The notes beneath the pieces are model-generated. The model did not search any database. It was not told the origin of the DNA and saw only the letters and a list, made by a program, of their open reading frames with translations. Both the position numbers and the translations under genes were made by a program. This document shows, one piece after another, positions 51,928 to 60,618 of a stretch of DNA of 64,000 nt (positions are counted from its first letter, which is position 1; every line of letters begins with the position of its first letter). The DNA is from NORP233 sp050186825 (GTDB taxonomy: Bacteria; Planctomycetota; J058), in contig JBFWYD010000009.1 in assembly GCA_050186825.1 (NCBI GenBank), positions 124,001 to 188,000 of the forward strand, given 5' to 3'.

Positions 51928-53807
51928 GCGCCCTCCAGGATCTCGCTCTGGAGCCGCTGCCGCTCGTGCATCGCCCGGAAGCGCGAGCCCGGATGCCCGA
52001 GCAGGTCCGCGGGCTTGCCGCGCTCGACCACCCGGCCGCGGTCGAAGACCAGCACCTCGTCGGCGCCGAGCAGGGTCGCCGTGCGATGCGCGGCCGCGAT
52101 CACCGTCGCGCCCGGGAGCGTGCGGCGCAGGTTCTCGAGCACCGCCACGGCCGTCTCGGCGTCGACCATGCTCAGGGCGTCGTCGAGGAGCAGCAGGCGC
52201 GGCGCGACCAGCACCGCGCGCGCGATCGCCAGCCGCTGGCGCTGACCGCCCGAGAGCGTCACACCGCGCTCGCCCACCAGCGTGTCCAGGCCCTGCTCGA
52301 GCTGGTCGAGGTCCTTGCTCAGCTCGGCCGCGTCCGCCGCGGCGCGCACCTCGTCCTCGCTCGCCTCCGGGCGCCCGAAGGCCACGTTCTCGCGCAGGGA
52401 CATGGAGAAGACCATCCCGTCCTGCGGCACGTAGCCGATCCCGCCGCGCAGCTCGCCCAGGTCCCAGTCCTCGACCGGGACCCCGTCCACGAGCACGCTC
52501 CCCCTGGGCGTGTCCACGAAGCGCGGGATCGCTCTCAGCGCCGTGCTCTTGCCCGAGCCGATCCGGCCCGTGAACCCGAGCACCCCGCCCGCCGGGACCC
52601 GGAAGCTCACCTCCTCCAGCGCCAGCCGCCGCTGCGCCGGAGCCTCGGCCTGGGGCGCCGCCGCCGCGTCCTCACCCGCGGGCGCCGCCGCCGGGGCCGC
52701 CTTCCCCTGCGCGGCCCGACCGAGGTCCGGCCCCTGGTCCTGCACCAGCGGGTAGCGATAGGTCAGCCCGCGCGCCTCGACCTCGCCCCGGAGCGGGCCG
52801 CGGGCCACCGGGCCCTCCGGCGCGACCACGGCCAGGGGCGCGTGCAACAGCTCCTCCAGCCGGTCGAGCGAGGCCAGGCCGCGCTGACCCAGGCTCAGCA
52901 CCCAGCCGAGGAAGATCGTCGGGCGCAGGACCATGGCGTTCAGCGAGACGAAGAGCGCCAGGTCGCCGTAGCTGAGCGCGCCCTCCGCCACCTGGCGCCC
53001 GCCCGCCCACAGGATCACGCAGGTGCCGAAGCCGGCCGTGAACACGGACACGATCCCGATCCAGCCGGACGTCAGCGCCTCCTTCATGCTCCGCTCTAGG
53101 TAGCGGTCGTTGGCCTGCTCGAAGCGGCGCGCCTGCTGGTCCTCGAGCGTGAAGGCCTTGACCACCTCCATCCCCTCCAGGGTCTCCTGGAGGTTCGTGG
53201 TCAGCTCCGCCATGGCCGCCTGGGCCTCCTTGGCGAAGCCGCGCACCCGGGTCGCGGCCCACATCGTGACCGCGGCCAGGAAGGGGTAGGGCAGGAGCAC
53301 CAGGCCCGTCAGCGAGGGCGAGACCGCCAGCATCGGCGGGAGCGCGATCGCGAACATGAACAGCGCGTTGAAGCTCCAGAGCACGCCCGGCGAGGCGACG
53401 CCCTGCATCATCCCGACGTCGCTCACGCAGCGGCTCATCAGCTCGCCCGTGCCGAAGCGCATGTAGAAGCTCGGGTCCGCCCGCAGCAGGCGCGCGTAGA
53501 GCCGCTCGCGCAGGTCGCGCGCCACGAAGCGCCCGGCGCCCAGGAGCACCACCCGCGAGGTGGTCCGGGCCAGCGCCAGGATCACGCCCACCAGCGCCAG
53601 GCCCAGCACGTAGTGCCAGGGCTCGCTCAGGAGCCCCGCCGGCGCGGCCCGCGCCCCGCGCCGGGCCGCGAGCACGTCGACCGCGCCCTTGACCAGCCAG
53701 GGCACGAGCAGGCTCAGCGCGTTGGTCAGGAGCAACAGCCCCAGGCCGACCAGGTAGCGCGTGCGATAGGGCGCCAACAGCGCCACGTAGCGGCGGAAGC
53801 CCGACAT
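51924..53807 (-). CDS. ABC exporter half-transporter, degenerate-site subunit (MdlA-like)
   Basis: This 627-residue half-transporter partners the preceding entry. Six membrane helices occupy about 10-310. An Ala/Pro/Glu-rich insertion (about 360-415) splits the junction into the ATPase domain. Walker A is GRIGSGKST and the signature is canonical LSGGQRQ. The residue after Walker B is Asp, not Glu (LLLLDDALSMVD). Asp here plus the poor signature of the partner gives the one-degenerate-site arrangement of heterodimeric exporters. The ATG at 53807 was chosen; the frame extends a little upstream. Confidence 0.92.
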   Translation of the reverse strand: MSGFRRYVALLAPYRTRYLVGLGLLLLTNALSLLVPWLVKGAVDVLAARRGARAAPAGLLSEPWHYVLGLALVGVILALARTTSRVVLLGAGRFVARDLRERLYARLLRADPSFYMRFGTGELMSRCVSDVGMMQGVASPGVLWSFNALFMFAIALPPMLAVSPSLTGLVLLPYPFLAAVTMWAATRVRGFAKEAQAAMAELTTNLQETLEGMEVVKAFTLEDQQARRFEQANDRYLERSMKEALTSGWIGIVSVFTAGFGTCVILWAGGRQVAEGALSYGDLALFVSLNAMVLRPTIFLGWVLSLGQRGLASLDRLEELLHAPLAVVAPEGPVARGPLRGEVEARGLTYRYPLVQDQGPDLGRAAQGKAAPAAAPAGEDAAAAPQAEAPAQRRLALEEVSFRVPAGGVLGFTGRIGSGKSTALRAIPRFVDTPRGSVLVDGVPVEDWDLGELRGGIGYVPQDGMVFSMSLRENVAFGRPEASEDEVRAAADAAELSKDLDQLEQGLDTLVGERGVTLSGGQRQRLAIARAVLVAPRLLLLDDALSMVDAETAVAVLENLRRTLPGATVIAAAHRTATLLGADEVLVFDRGRVVERGKPADLLGHPGSRFRAMHERQRLQSEILEGA

Positions 53808-53975
53808 GGACGCGGGATTATAGGAGGGACCTCCCCGACCACCCGCGCCGAGGTCGCCCCGATGCAACACGCCGGGGGGCAGCGTCGTCCGTCTCCCCGG
53901 GTGGGTTGGTGCCGCGGCGCGTAGCCGCGTTCCCCCCGAGCGCGTCCCTTCGTCGATCGAGCCTCAGGGGGTCCC

Positions 53976-54755
53976 GTGAGCCACGCCGCTCCGGGCCGGC
54001 GCCGCCGGTCCGTCCGTCACCCGTCCGGCCAGCGCCGCTTCACGCTCGTCGAGATCCTGGTCGTGCTCGGGATCCTGACCGTGCTCACCAGCCTGCTGAT
54101 GGGCGGGATCCGCCGCGCGGTCCTCAAGGCCGAGCGCTCCCGCGCCGAGGCCCAGCTGCTCTCGATCAAGGCCGCCCTCTCGATCTACGAGAACGAGCTG
54201 CGCCACTCGATCGTCGCCCAGCAGGGCACGAGCGACGACGAGCTGCTCGCCGACCACGGGCCCCTGCTCTACGCGGCCCTGATGAACGACCCCGACCCCC
54301 TGCTCGGCGGCGGGCCGCACGCGCCCTACGTGCGCAACCAGGACCTCGAGGTCGGCCTGGTCCTCGACCGGGCCGTGCTGGCCGCCCAGCCCATGGGCAT
54401 GGACGGCGATGCCCACGCGCGCCGCCTCAGCCCCGACGAGCGGGACCGCAGCAACCTGGGCGAGTTCCAGCGCGCGCACGCGCCGGGCGGCGCCGAGCCG
54501 CTGGTGTTCCTCGACCCCTGGGGGAACCCCTGGCACTGCCGCGCCTGGATGGCCGTGCCGACGGCCCGCAAGAACGCCCTGCGGGCCAGCCCGGCCCGGC
54601 GCGAGGGCTTCGGCGAGAGCCAGATCGGCGGGGCCGCCCCCGTGGCGGGCCCCGTGCTCGATCAGCCCCACGACGCGCAGGGCGTGGACCTCTGGAGCAA
54701 CGGCCCCAACGGCGTGAACGAGCTCGGCGCCGGCGACGACGTGCGGAGCTGGTAG
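53976..54755 (+). CDS. Type II secretion/type IV pilus pseudopilin with atypical cleavage site
   Basis: This 259-residue protein has a basic leader and the class III signal motif FTLVEILVVLGILTVLTSLL (about 22-41), including the Glu at mature position 5. It then has the long amphipathic helix AEAQLLSIKAALSIYENEL and a C-terminal region with FLDPWGNPWHCRAW. The residue before the Phe is Arg where prepilin peptidase normally needs Gly, so processing is uncertain. It stands alone without secretion genes nearby. GTG start. Confidence 0.82.
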   Translation: MSHAAPGRRRRSVRHPSGQRRFTLVEILVVLGILTVLTSLLMGGIRRAVLKAERSRAEAQLLSIKAALSIYENELRHSIVAQQGTSDDELLADHGPLLYAALMNDPDPLLGGGPHAPYVRNQDLEVGLVLDRAVLAAQPMGMDGDAHARRLSPDERDRSNLGEFQRAHAPGGAEPLVFLDPWGNPWHCRAWMAVPTARKNALRASPARREGFGESQIGGAAPVAGPVLDQPHDAQGVDLWSNGPNGVNELGAGDDVRSW

Positions 54756-54855
54756 ATCCGCAGGCACGAGCTGGCTCGCGACCCCTGCGAAGGACCCTCC
54801 AGCTCCATGAAGAGCGGCCAAGCGAGCCAGGTCGCGCCGAGGACGCTCTCCGGGA

Positions 54856-55860
54856 CTACGCCGTCGCGCCGCCGCAGCTCGAGCCGGCCCCGGCCGTGCA
54901 GCCGAAGCAGTGGCTGGCGAAGCGGATCGGGAGCGCGGCCAGGCGCTCGAGGTCGAGGTCGAAGATCGTGAGCGGCGCCTCGCCGTCGCGGACCTCGAGC
55001 TCGAGCATCTGGTTGAAGTCGCAGTCGAAGAGCCGCCCGTCCCAGCCCACGCTGATCAGGTCGCGGCACATCACGTTCTCGGCGGCCGCCGGGTTGAAGG
55101 CGTCCACGAGCCGCTCCAGGTAGGCGTCGTAGCGCCCGCCCCGCTCGAGGTCCTCCCGGAAGCGGTTGATCGGCATGTTGGTCAGCGCGATCAGCCGCGT
55201 GAACTCGACCCCGTGGCGCTGCCCGAGCGCGCGCCGGTAGTCGGCCTCGAGCTGCGCCTGCCCCGCCGGCAGGTAGCTGCCGACCGGGTTCATCACGAGG
55301 GTCAGCTCGAGCCCGCTCCCCGCCCGCCCGTAGCCCTGCTCGTTCAGGAGGCGCATCGCCGCGAGGCTCTTCTCGAACACGCCCCGCCCGCGCTGCTTGT
55401 CGGTGAAGTACTCCTCGTAGTAGGGGAGCGAGCTCACGACCTCGACCCGCTGCTCGGCGAAGAAGGCCGGCAGGTAGGCCTTGGACTCCTTCGTCCGGGG
55501 GTTGCCGTCGAGGGTCACCGTCAGGTTGTGGCGGACCATGACCCGCCGCCCCAGCGCCCGCGCCCCGCGGACCAGCTCGTCGAAGTGCGGGTTGAGCTCG
55601 GGCGCGCCGCCCGTCACGTCGAGCAGCTCCAGGCTCGGCGCGGCCGCGAGCAGCTCCAGGCAGCGCTCGATCCCGCGCCGGTCCATCTGCTCGGTCCGCT
55701 TCGGGCCCGCGTCCACGTGGCAGTGCCGGCAAGCCTGGTTGCAGAGCCGGGTCACGTTGACCTGGAGCGTGCGCAGCGGCCGCCGCGGCAGCTCCACCCC
55801 GTGCGCGGCGAGGGTCGCCTCGAAGTCGAAGCGCGCGGCGCTCGGGAGCGGCCGGCTCAC
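54856..55860 (-). CDS. arsS: Radical SAM/Cys-rich protein of the arsenosugar-associated type (ArsS-like)
   Basis: This 334-residue radical SAM enzyme has the cluster motif CNQACRHC (about 37-44) in a family context (TLQVNVTRL, HVDAGPKRTEQM) and LLDVTGGAPELNPHFDELVR. A C-terminal Cys-rich DUF3641-like region follows (CRDLISVGWDGRLFDCDFNQ, HCFGCTAGAGSSC). This family is linked to arsenosugar biosynthesis and is usually paired with an AhpD-like peroxidase, as here. No arsM or ars operon is in the window. GTG at 55860 overlaps the partner's stop (GTGA). Confidence 0.85.
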   Translation of the reverse strand: MSRPLPSAARFDFEATLAAHGVELPRRPLRTLQVNVTRLCNQACRHCHVDAGPKRTEQMDRRGIERCLELLAAAPSLELLDVTGGAPELNPHFDELVRGARALGRRVMVRHNLTVTLDGNPRTKESKAYLPAFFAEQRVEVVSSLPYYEEYFTDKQRGRGVFEKSLAAMRLLNEQGYGRAGSGLELTLVMNPVGSYLPAGQAQLEADYRRALGQRHGVEFTRLIALTNMPINRFREDLERGGRYDAYLERLVDAFNPAAAENVMCRDLISVGWDGRLFDCDFNQMLELEVRDGEAPLTIFDLDLERLAALPIRFASHCFGCTAGAGSSCGGATA

Positions 55861-56189
55861 GCCCCCAGCTCGTCCAGGTGGTCGTGCATCTGGACGGCGT
55901 GGACGAGCGTGATCCCCGCCGCCATGGCCGCGGCCACGTGCACGGCCTCGGTCATCTGCTCGGGGCTCGCCCCCTGCTCCAGGCACTGGGTCGTGTAGGC
56001 GTCTATGCAGTAGGGGCAGCGGCCCTGGTGCGCGATCGCCAGGGCGATCAGCGCCTTCTCGCGCCGCGTCAGGGCCCCCTCCTCGCCCGTCGCCTGCTGG
56101 TAGTAGGCGAAGAACTGGTCCATGAGCTCCTTGCGGAACTTGCCGACCTCCGCGAAGCGCGGGAGGTGACTCTTCTCGTAGTAGGCCAT
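55857..56189 (-). CDS. AhpD-like peroxidase-type protein paired with the radical SAM gene
   Basis: This 110-residue carboxymuconolactone decarboxylase/AhpD-fold protein has the redox CxxC in GRCPYCIDAYT (about 58-68) and the alpha-helical AVHVAAAMAAGITLVHAVQM. It belongs to the small family found next to the radical SAM/Cys-rich protein in arsenosugar-associated loci. Coupled to the downstream gene by a 4-bp overlap. ATG start. Confidence 0.88.
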   Translation of the reverse strand: MAYYEKSHLPRFAEVGKFRKELMDQFFAYYQQATGEEGALTRREKALIALAIAHQGRCPYCIDAYTTQCLEQGASPEQMTEAVHVAAAMAAGITLVHAVQMHDHLDELGA

Positions 56190-56302
56190 GGGGGGGGCTC
56201 CTGGGTCCTGGGCCGGGACTCTACGGCGCTCGGCGAGAGGACGCGAGCGGAGGGACGGCGCCGCGTGCTAGGCTCTGCGCCTTGGCGCCGCAGGAGGCGT
56301 GC

Positions 56303-58045
56303 ATGAGCGAGACCGGTCGTCCCCCGCTCCCCCTGATCCTCGGCGCGCTGGCGGGCGCCGGCATCCTGGCCGGGGTCGGCCTGGCCGCCCTGCGCGGCGA
56401 GCGACCCGCCGAGGGCGCCGCGCTCACGACCCAGGGCCCCCTCCCGGGCGAGACCGCCGCCGCCAAGACCCAGGCCCCGCGCCGGGTCGATGCGGTGGTC
56501 CAGCCCGCGAGCGAGGACGAGCCCTTCGCGCTCAAGACCGCCCGCCGGCTCCTGCGCGAGGGCGACGAGGCCGCGGCCCTCGACCTGCTCGAGGGCTACA
56601 TGGCGGACGAGGGCCCCGACCCCGCCGCCCTCCGCCTGCGCGAGGCCATCGCCGCCCGCTGCGACGAGCTGGTCGAGCAGCTCCGCGGCGAGCTCCAGCG
56701 CCTGGTCGCCTCGGGCCAGCCGGCCAAGGCCCGCGACGCCCTGGCCGACCTCCGCCGCCGCCTGCCGGGCGCCTACGCGCGCAGCCTCGACGAGCTGGGC
56801 ACGAGCCTGGGCGAGGCCGGCGCCCAGGACCTCGCCGCCGCGCGCGCGGAGCTCGTCCGCCGTCAGGCCGAGCTCGACAAGGCGCCCACCCCCGAGGGCG
56901 CCTACGAGCTGGCGCTCTGGGCCCGCGAGCGCGGGCTGCTGGCCGAGCACCAGGCCCTGCTCGAGCGGACCATCGCGCTGGACGGCTTCCACGAGGGCGC
57001 CCGGCGCGCGCTCGGGCACAAGAAGCACGAGGGTCGCTGGTACAGCGACGACGAGTACAAGCAGCAGGTCCTGGGCCTGGTCAAGGATCCCGACGGCCGC
57101 TGGGTCAAGCCGAAGCCCGCCGAGCCCGAGGCCGTCGCCAAGAAGGACGCGCCCAAGAAGAGCGACGGCGTCCCGCCCCCGCCGCCCGACCCCTTCCAGG
57201 AAGACAAGGAGTGGTACCAGGACCCCGCCGCCAAGGTCTGCGAGTGGGAGAAGGCGGAGACCTACACCTCGAAGTACTACGAGATCACGACCAACATCAA
57301 GCCGGAGTACGCCAAGCGCTACGGCAAGATGATGGACCAGTACTTCAAGCGCTTCCTCAAGGTGTTCAAGGACTTCCTCCCCGAGGCGAAGTACAAGAAG
57401 AGCTCGATCTTCATCCACGCCACCAAGGAGGAGTTCCACGAGAAGAACCCGCAGGTCCCCAAGACGGCCGGCGGCTTCTACCAGCCCGCCACCAAGCGCG
57501 TCGTCTGCTACCACGGCCTGTTCGGCCAGCAGGGCACCACGCGCACCGTGCTCTCGCACGAGGGCACGCACCAGTTCGAGGACATCGTCCTCCAGGGCAA
57601 CTTCTGGAACTGCCCGATCTGGATCATCGAGGGCCTGGCCGTGTTCTTCGAGTCGGCCTACTACCGCAACGGCGACGTGCGGATCGGGCTGATCCCGCGC
57701 GAGCGGCTCTACGGGCTCAAGCGCGGGCTGGCGGCCAACGCCCTGATCCCGCTCCGGACCCTGATCCGCACCCCACAGCGCCAGTTCTCCGGCTACCACT
57801 ACGCCCACGCCTGGTCGCTGATCTACATGGTGATCTACGGGGGCAAGTCGAAGAAGGCGCGGGCCACCAACCAGAAGTGGTTCAGCGACCTGTTCATCGC
57901 CGCGCTCAAGGGCAAGGTCAGCCCCGAGCAGGTCGAGAAGGAGCTCGGGGGCAAGGAGGTCTTCGACGAGCTCGAGGCCACCTGGAAGGAGTGGCTCAAG
58001 GACCTGCCCTACGACTGGGACCCCAAGAAGCACGGCGCCGGCTAG
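56303..58045 (+). CDS. Membrane-anchored gluzincin-like protein (DUF1570 type)
   Basis: This 580-residue protein has an N-terminal membrane/signal helix (LILGALAGAGILAGVGLAAL, about 10-29). Helical TPR-like and coiled regions follow (about 70-240), then a Lys/Pro linker. The C-terminal peptidase-like domain has HEGTHQFEDIV (HExxH-type zinc motif, about 415) and IIEGLAVFFESAYY, where Glu is the likely third ligand about 25 residues on. DUF1570 proteins of this kind are abundant in planctomycetes. The ATG at 56303 has AGGAGG upstream. Confidence 0.8.
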   Translation: MSETGRPPLPLILGALAGAGILAGVGLAALRGERPAEGAALTTQGPLPGETAAAKTQAPRRVDAVVQPASEDEPFALKTARRLLREGDEAAALDLLEGYMADEGPDPAALRLREAIAARCDELVEQLRGELQRLVASGQPAKARDALADLRRRLPGAYARSLDELGTSLGEAGAQDLAAARAELVRRQAELDKAPTPEGAYELALWARERGLLAEHQALLERTIALDGFHEGARRALGHKKHEGRWYSDDEYKQQVLGLVKDPDGRWVKPKPAEPEAVAKKDAPKKSDGVPPPPPDPFQEDKEWYQDPAAKVCEWEKAETYTSKYYEITTNIKPEYAKRYGKMMDQYFKRFLKVFKDFLPEAKYKKSSIFIHATKEEFHEKNPQVPKTAGGFYQPATKRVVCYHGLFGQQGTTRTVLSHEGTHQFEDIVLQGNFWNCPIWIIEGLAVFFESAYYRNGDVRIGLIPRERLYGLKRGLAANALIPLRTLIRTPQRQFSGYHYAHAWSLIYMVIYGGKSKKARATNQKWFSDLFIAALKGKVSPEQVEKELGGKEVFDELEATWKEWLKDLPYDWDPKKHGAG

Positions 58046-58098
58046 CCCCTGCGAGAGGGCCCTGCGGATAGCGCGCTCCCCGGACCGATGACTGGGGG

Positions 58099-59967
58099 GT
58101 GAGGCTCCGCTCCCGCGCCCTGCTGCTGATCGCCCTGAGCGCCGCCCTGGCCGCGGTCTTCAGCGCCGCGCTCCGGGTGTCCGGCCGCCGCGCCCCACAG
58201 CTCCTCCTGCCCTCCCCTCCCCTGCCCGTGGTCCGAGCGACCCCCGCGCCGCTGACCAGCGCGGCCGACGATCGGCAGGTCGAGCGTGGGATCTATCGAC
58301 CCCCTCCCCTGCACGCGGCGCGCGGCTGGGCGGCCAGCCTCGAGGCCGCCTACAAGCTGCTCCTCCCGATCGAGGACCCAGCCCAGCGGCTCAAGCTCCT
58401 GACCGCGCGCCTGGCCGGGGCCGACGAGCCCGTGGTCCGTCAGAACCTGATTTTCCAGGTCTCGCTGGGGATCCCCTGGGAGCTGGCCCGGCCCTGGCTG
58501 CTGGCCCTCTGGCAGGACCCGCAGGGCGAGCCGGGTGATCGCCGCGACGCAGAGCTGGCCCTGGCGATGAGCGGGGAGCTCGACGCGCTCGAGGCCGTCG
58601 AGGGGCGCGCCGCGCCGAGCGGCCCCGAGCCCTGGCTGGCGGACACGGTCCAGGACCACGAGCGGCTGTGCCTGGCCGGAGCCCGCGAGCGGCTGCGGGC
58701 CTACCGCGCGCTCGAGGTCGTGGACCGCGCGCCCTACTTCAAGATGACGGCGATCCACGCCCACGTGCGCTGGTACCCGCACCCGCGGGCCGCCGCCGGC
58801 CCGGCGCGCGGTCGGACCGAGCGCGACGAGGTCGCCCTCCCGCCGCCCACCCTGCGCCACCGGCTGCACCTGGCCTGGCTCGCGCGCTTCCCCCACCATC
58901 CCGGCGCCGACGACGTGGCCCTGCGCGTCGCGCGCCAGCTCAGCGCGCGCGGCGAGCACCTGGCGGCGGCGCGCTGGTTCTCGCGCGCCAGCCTGCTCCC
59001 CGACCAGGACGTGACCCATCACGCCCTGGCCGGCCTGCTGGGCGCGGCCGAGCTGCTGCTCGACGAGGACCAGCTCGCGACCCTGATCGCCGAGGCGCGG
59101 GCCAGCGGCCAGAACTTCGAGCTCCTGCGCTACGTGCGCGTGCGCCGGCTCGCGGCGCGCCAGGGCCCGGCCGCCGGCTGCGCGGCCGCGGAGGAGGTCG
59201 CGCGCGAGGACCCGGACTCGCTGCTCGCGCGGGCCTGGCGCGCGCGCTGGGCGGAGCCCGCCCCGCGCGGGCTGGAGAGCGGCGTCGCGCCGCTCACGAC
59301 CGCGGACCCGCTCCTACGGGTCGAGGGGGACCGGATCGCCGCCGAGGCCCCGCGCGAGGCGCGCGAGCGCGGCGTGCCCCAGCGGATCGGCGCCTGGGAA
59401 TGGGCCGGGCAGACCGGCGTCCTCGGCCGCTGCGACCCCTGGCCCGAGGCCGTGTGCTTCGCCCCGCGCGAGCTGGCCGCGCAGCTCCGGACCTGGAGCA
59501 CCCTGGCCGAGCTCGAGGCCCGCGAGCGGGCGGCAGGCGGCGACCCCGACCTGGTCTACAAGCGGGCCGCGGTCCTCTTCCACGAGCCCATGGCCTTCGT
59601 CCCCGCCTACGCCCGCGGGACCCGCGGCGTGTGGTCCATGCCCTTCCGCGACAGCGGCACCCACGGCTACGCCGAGGCGCGCTTCGAGTGCGAGACCCGC
59701 GCCCACTTCCTGGCCGCGAGCCTATTCGAGCGCCTGGCCGATCGCTGCCCGGACTACCCGGGCCGCGACCAGGCGCTGTTCTCGGCGGGCCTGGCCTGGA
59801 AGCGGCTGCTGACCCGCGAGGCCTGGGTCACCTACGAGGACCGCCTCGCGGCGATCCGCTCGCTGGTCCGCGTCTTCGAGCGGGTGGTCGCCGAACACCC
59901 CCAGAGCCCGCTCAGCGACGACGCGGCCCGGGCCGCCGGTTGGTGGCGCCGCGCGCATCCGCTCTGA
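58099..59967 (+). CDS. Exported or membrane-anchored repeat protein, unknown function
   Basis: This 622-residue protein has an N-terminal hydrophobic segment (LLLIALSAALAAVFSAALRV). Two TPR-like helical regions (about 75-190 and 250-380) are followed by a C-terminal domain with WSMPFRDSGTHGYAEARFEC and the TPR-like YPGRDQALFSAGLAWKRLL. No catalytic motif is seen. GTG start, 53 bp after the DUF1570-type gene, likely same transcript. Confidence 0.65.
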   Translation: MRLRSRALLLIALSAALAAVFSAALRVSGRRAPQLLLPSPPLPVVRATPAPLTSAADDRQVERGIYRPPPLHAARGWAASLEAAYKLLLPIEDPAQRLKLLTARLAGADEPVVRQNLIFQVSLGIPWELARPWLLALWQDPQGEPGDRRDAELALAMSGELDALEAVEGRAAPSGPEPWLADTVQDHERLCLAGARERLRAYRALEVVDRAPYFKMTAIHAHVRWYPHPRAAAGPARGRTERDEVALPPPTLRHRLHLAWLARFPHHPGADDVALRVARQLSARGEHLAAARWFSRASLLPDQDVTHHALAGLLGAAELLLDEDQLATLIAEARASGQNFELLRYVRVRRLAARQGPAAGCAAAEEVAREDPDSLLARAWRARWAEPAPRGLESGVAPLTTADPLLRVEGDRIAAEAPREARERGVPQRIGAWEWAGQTGVLGRCDPWPEAVCFAPRELAAQLRTWSTLAELEARERAAGGDPDLVYKRAAVLFHEPMAFVPAYARGTRGVWSMPFRDSGTHGYAEARFECETRAHFLAASLFERLADRCPDYPGRDQALFSAGLAWKRLLTREAWVTYEDRLAAIRSLVRVFERVVAEHPQSPLSDDAARAAGWWRRAHPL

Positions 59968-60017
59968 GCCGGGCTCCGTCTGGCGACCGGCGCAGGCCTC
60001 GGGGAAGATCCCGCCCC

Positions 60018-60617
60018 ATGAGCGACGTGACCGTCTACGGCTTCGAGACCTCCAACAACATGAAGGTGCGGGTGGCCCTGGGCCTCAAGGGGATCCCCTA
60101 CCGCTTCCGCGCCATCGACCCGGCGGACCGCGACGAGGTGCTGCGCGTCTCGCGCCAGCGGCTGACCCCCGTGCTCGTCCACGGCGAGGTCTCGCTCAGC
60201 GACTCGGCCGCGATCCTCCGCTACCTCGACGCCAACTTCGCCCAGGGCCCGCGGCTCTACGGCGAGTCCATGGCCGAGCAGTGGGAGATCGACGACTGGG
60301 AGCTCTTCGCGCGGACCAAGCTCGCGAGCCCCATGCTCGAGCTCGTTCACGCGCGCATCCAGGGCCACCCCCTGGACGCCGCCGGCGAGGCCCGCTGCGC
60401 GGCCGCCTTCGAGGCCGCCGTGAACGAGCTGGCCGCGCGGCTCGCGGGCCGCGAGTGGCTGGTCGGGAGCGCGATCAGCGCGGCCGACGTGACCGCGGCG
60501 CCGGTGCTGCACCGGATCCGCGTGGGCAAGCTGCTGCCCTGGCCCGCGGCCGCGGTCGCGCTCGAGCCCTGGATCGCGCGGGTGATGGCCTACGACGGCC
60601 AGGCCCGGATCGACTGA
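60018..60617 (+). CDS. Glutathione S-transferase family protein
   Basis: This 199-residue protein has an N-terminal thioredoxin-like domain (VTVYGFETSNNMKVRVALGL, the cis-Pro in LTPVLVHGE, SLSDSAAILRYLD) and a C-terminal all-helical domain with WLVGSAISAADVTAAPVL, whose N-capping Asp is a GST hallmark. It conjugates glutathione or acts as a thiol transferase; the substrate is unknown. ATG start; converges with the hydrolase gene one base away. Confidence 0.9.
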   Translation: MSDVTVYGFETSNNMKVRVALGLKGIPYRFRAIDPADRDEVLRVSRQRLTPVLVHGEVSLSDSAAILRYLDANFAQGPRLYGESMAEQWEIDDWELFARTKLASPMLELVHARIQGHPLDAAGEARCAAAFEAAVNELAARLAGREWLVGSAISAADVTAAPVLHRIRVGKLLPWPAAAVALEPWIARVMAYDGQARID

Positions 60618-60618
60618 C

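Noticed and set aside
56069..58033. 654-codon open frame on the minus strand across the DUF1570-type gene
   Set aside because: Val/Leu/Gly-rich antisense shadow; the plus strand has a signal helix, HExxH motif and a good SD.
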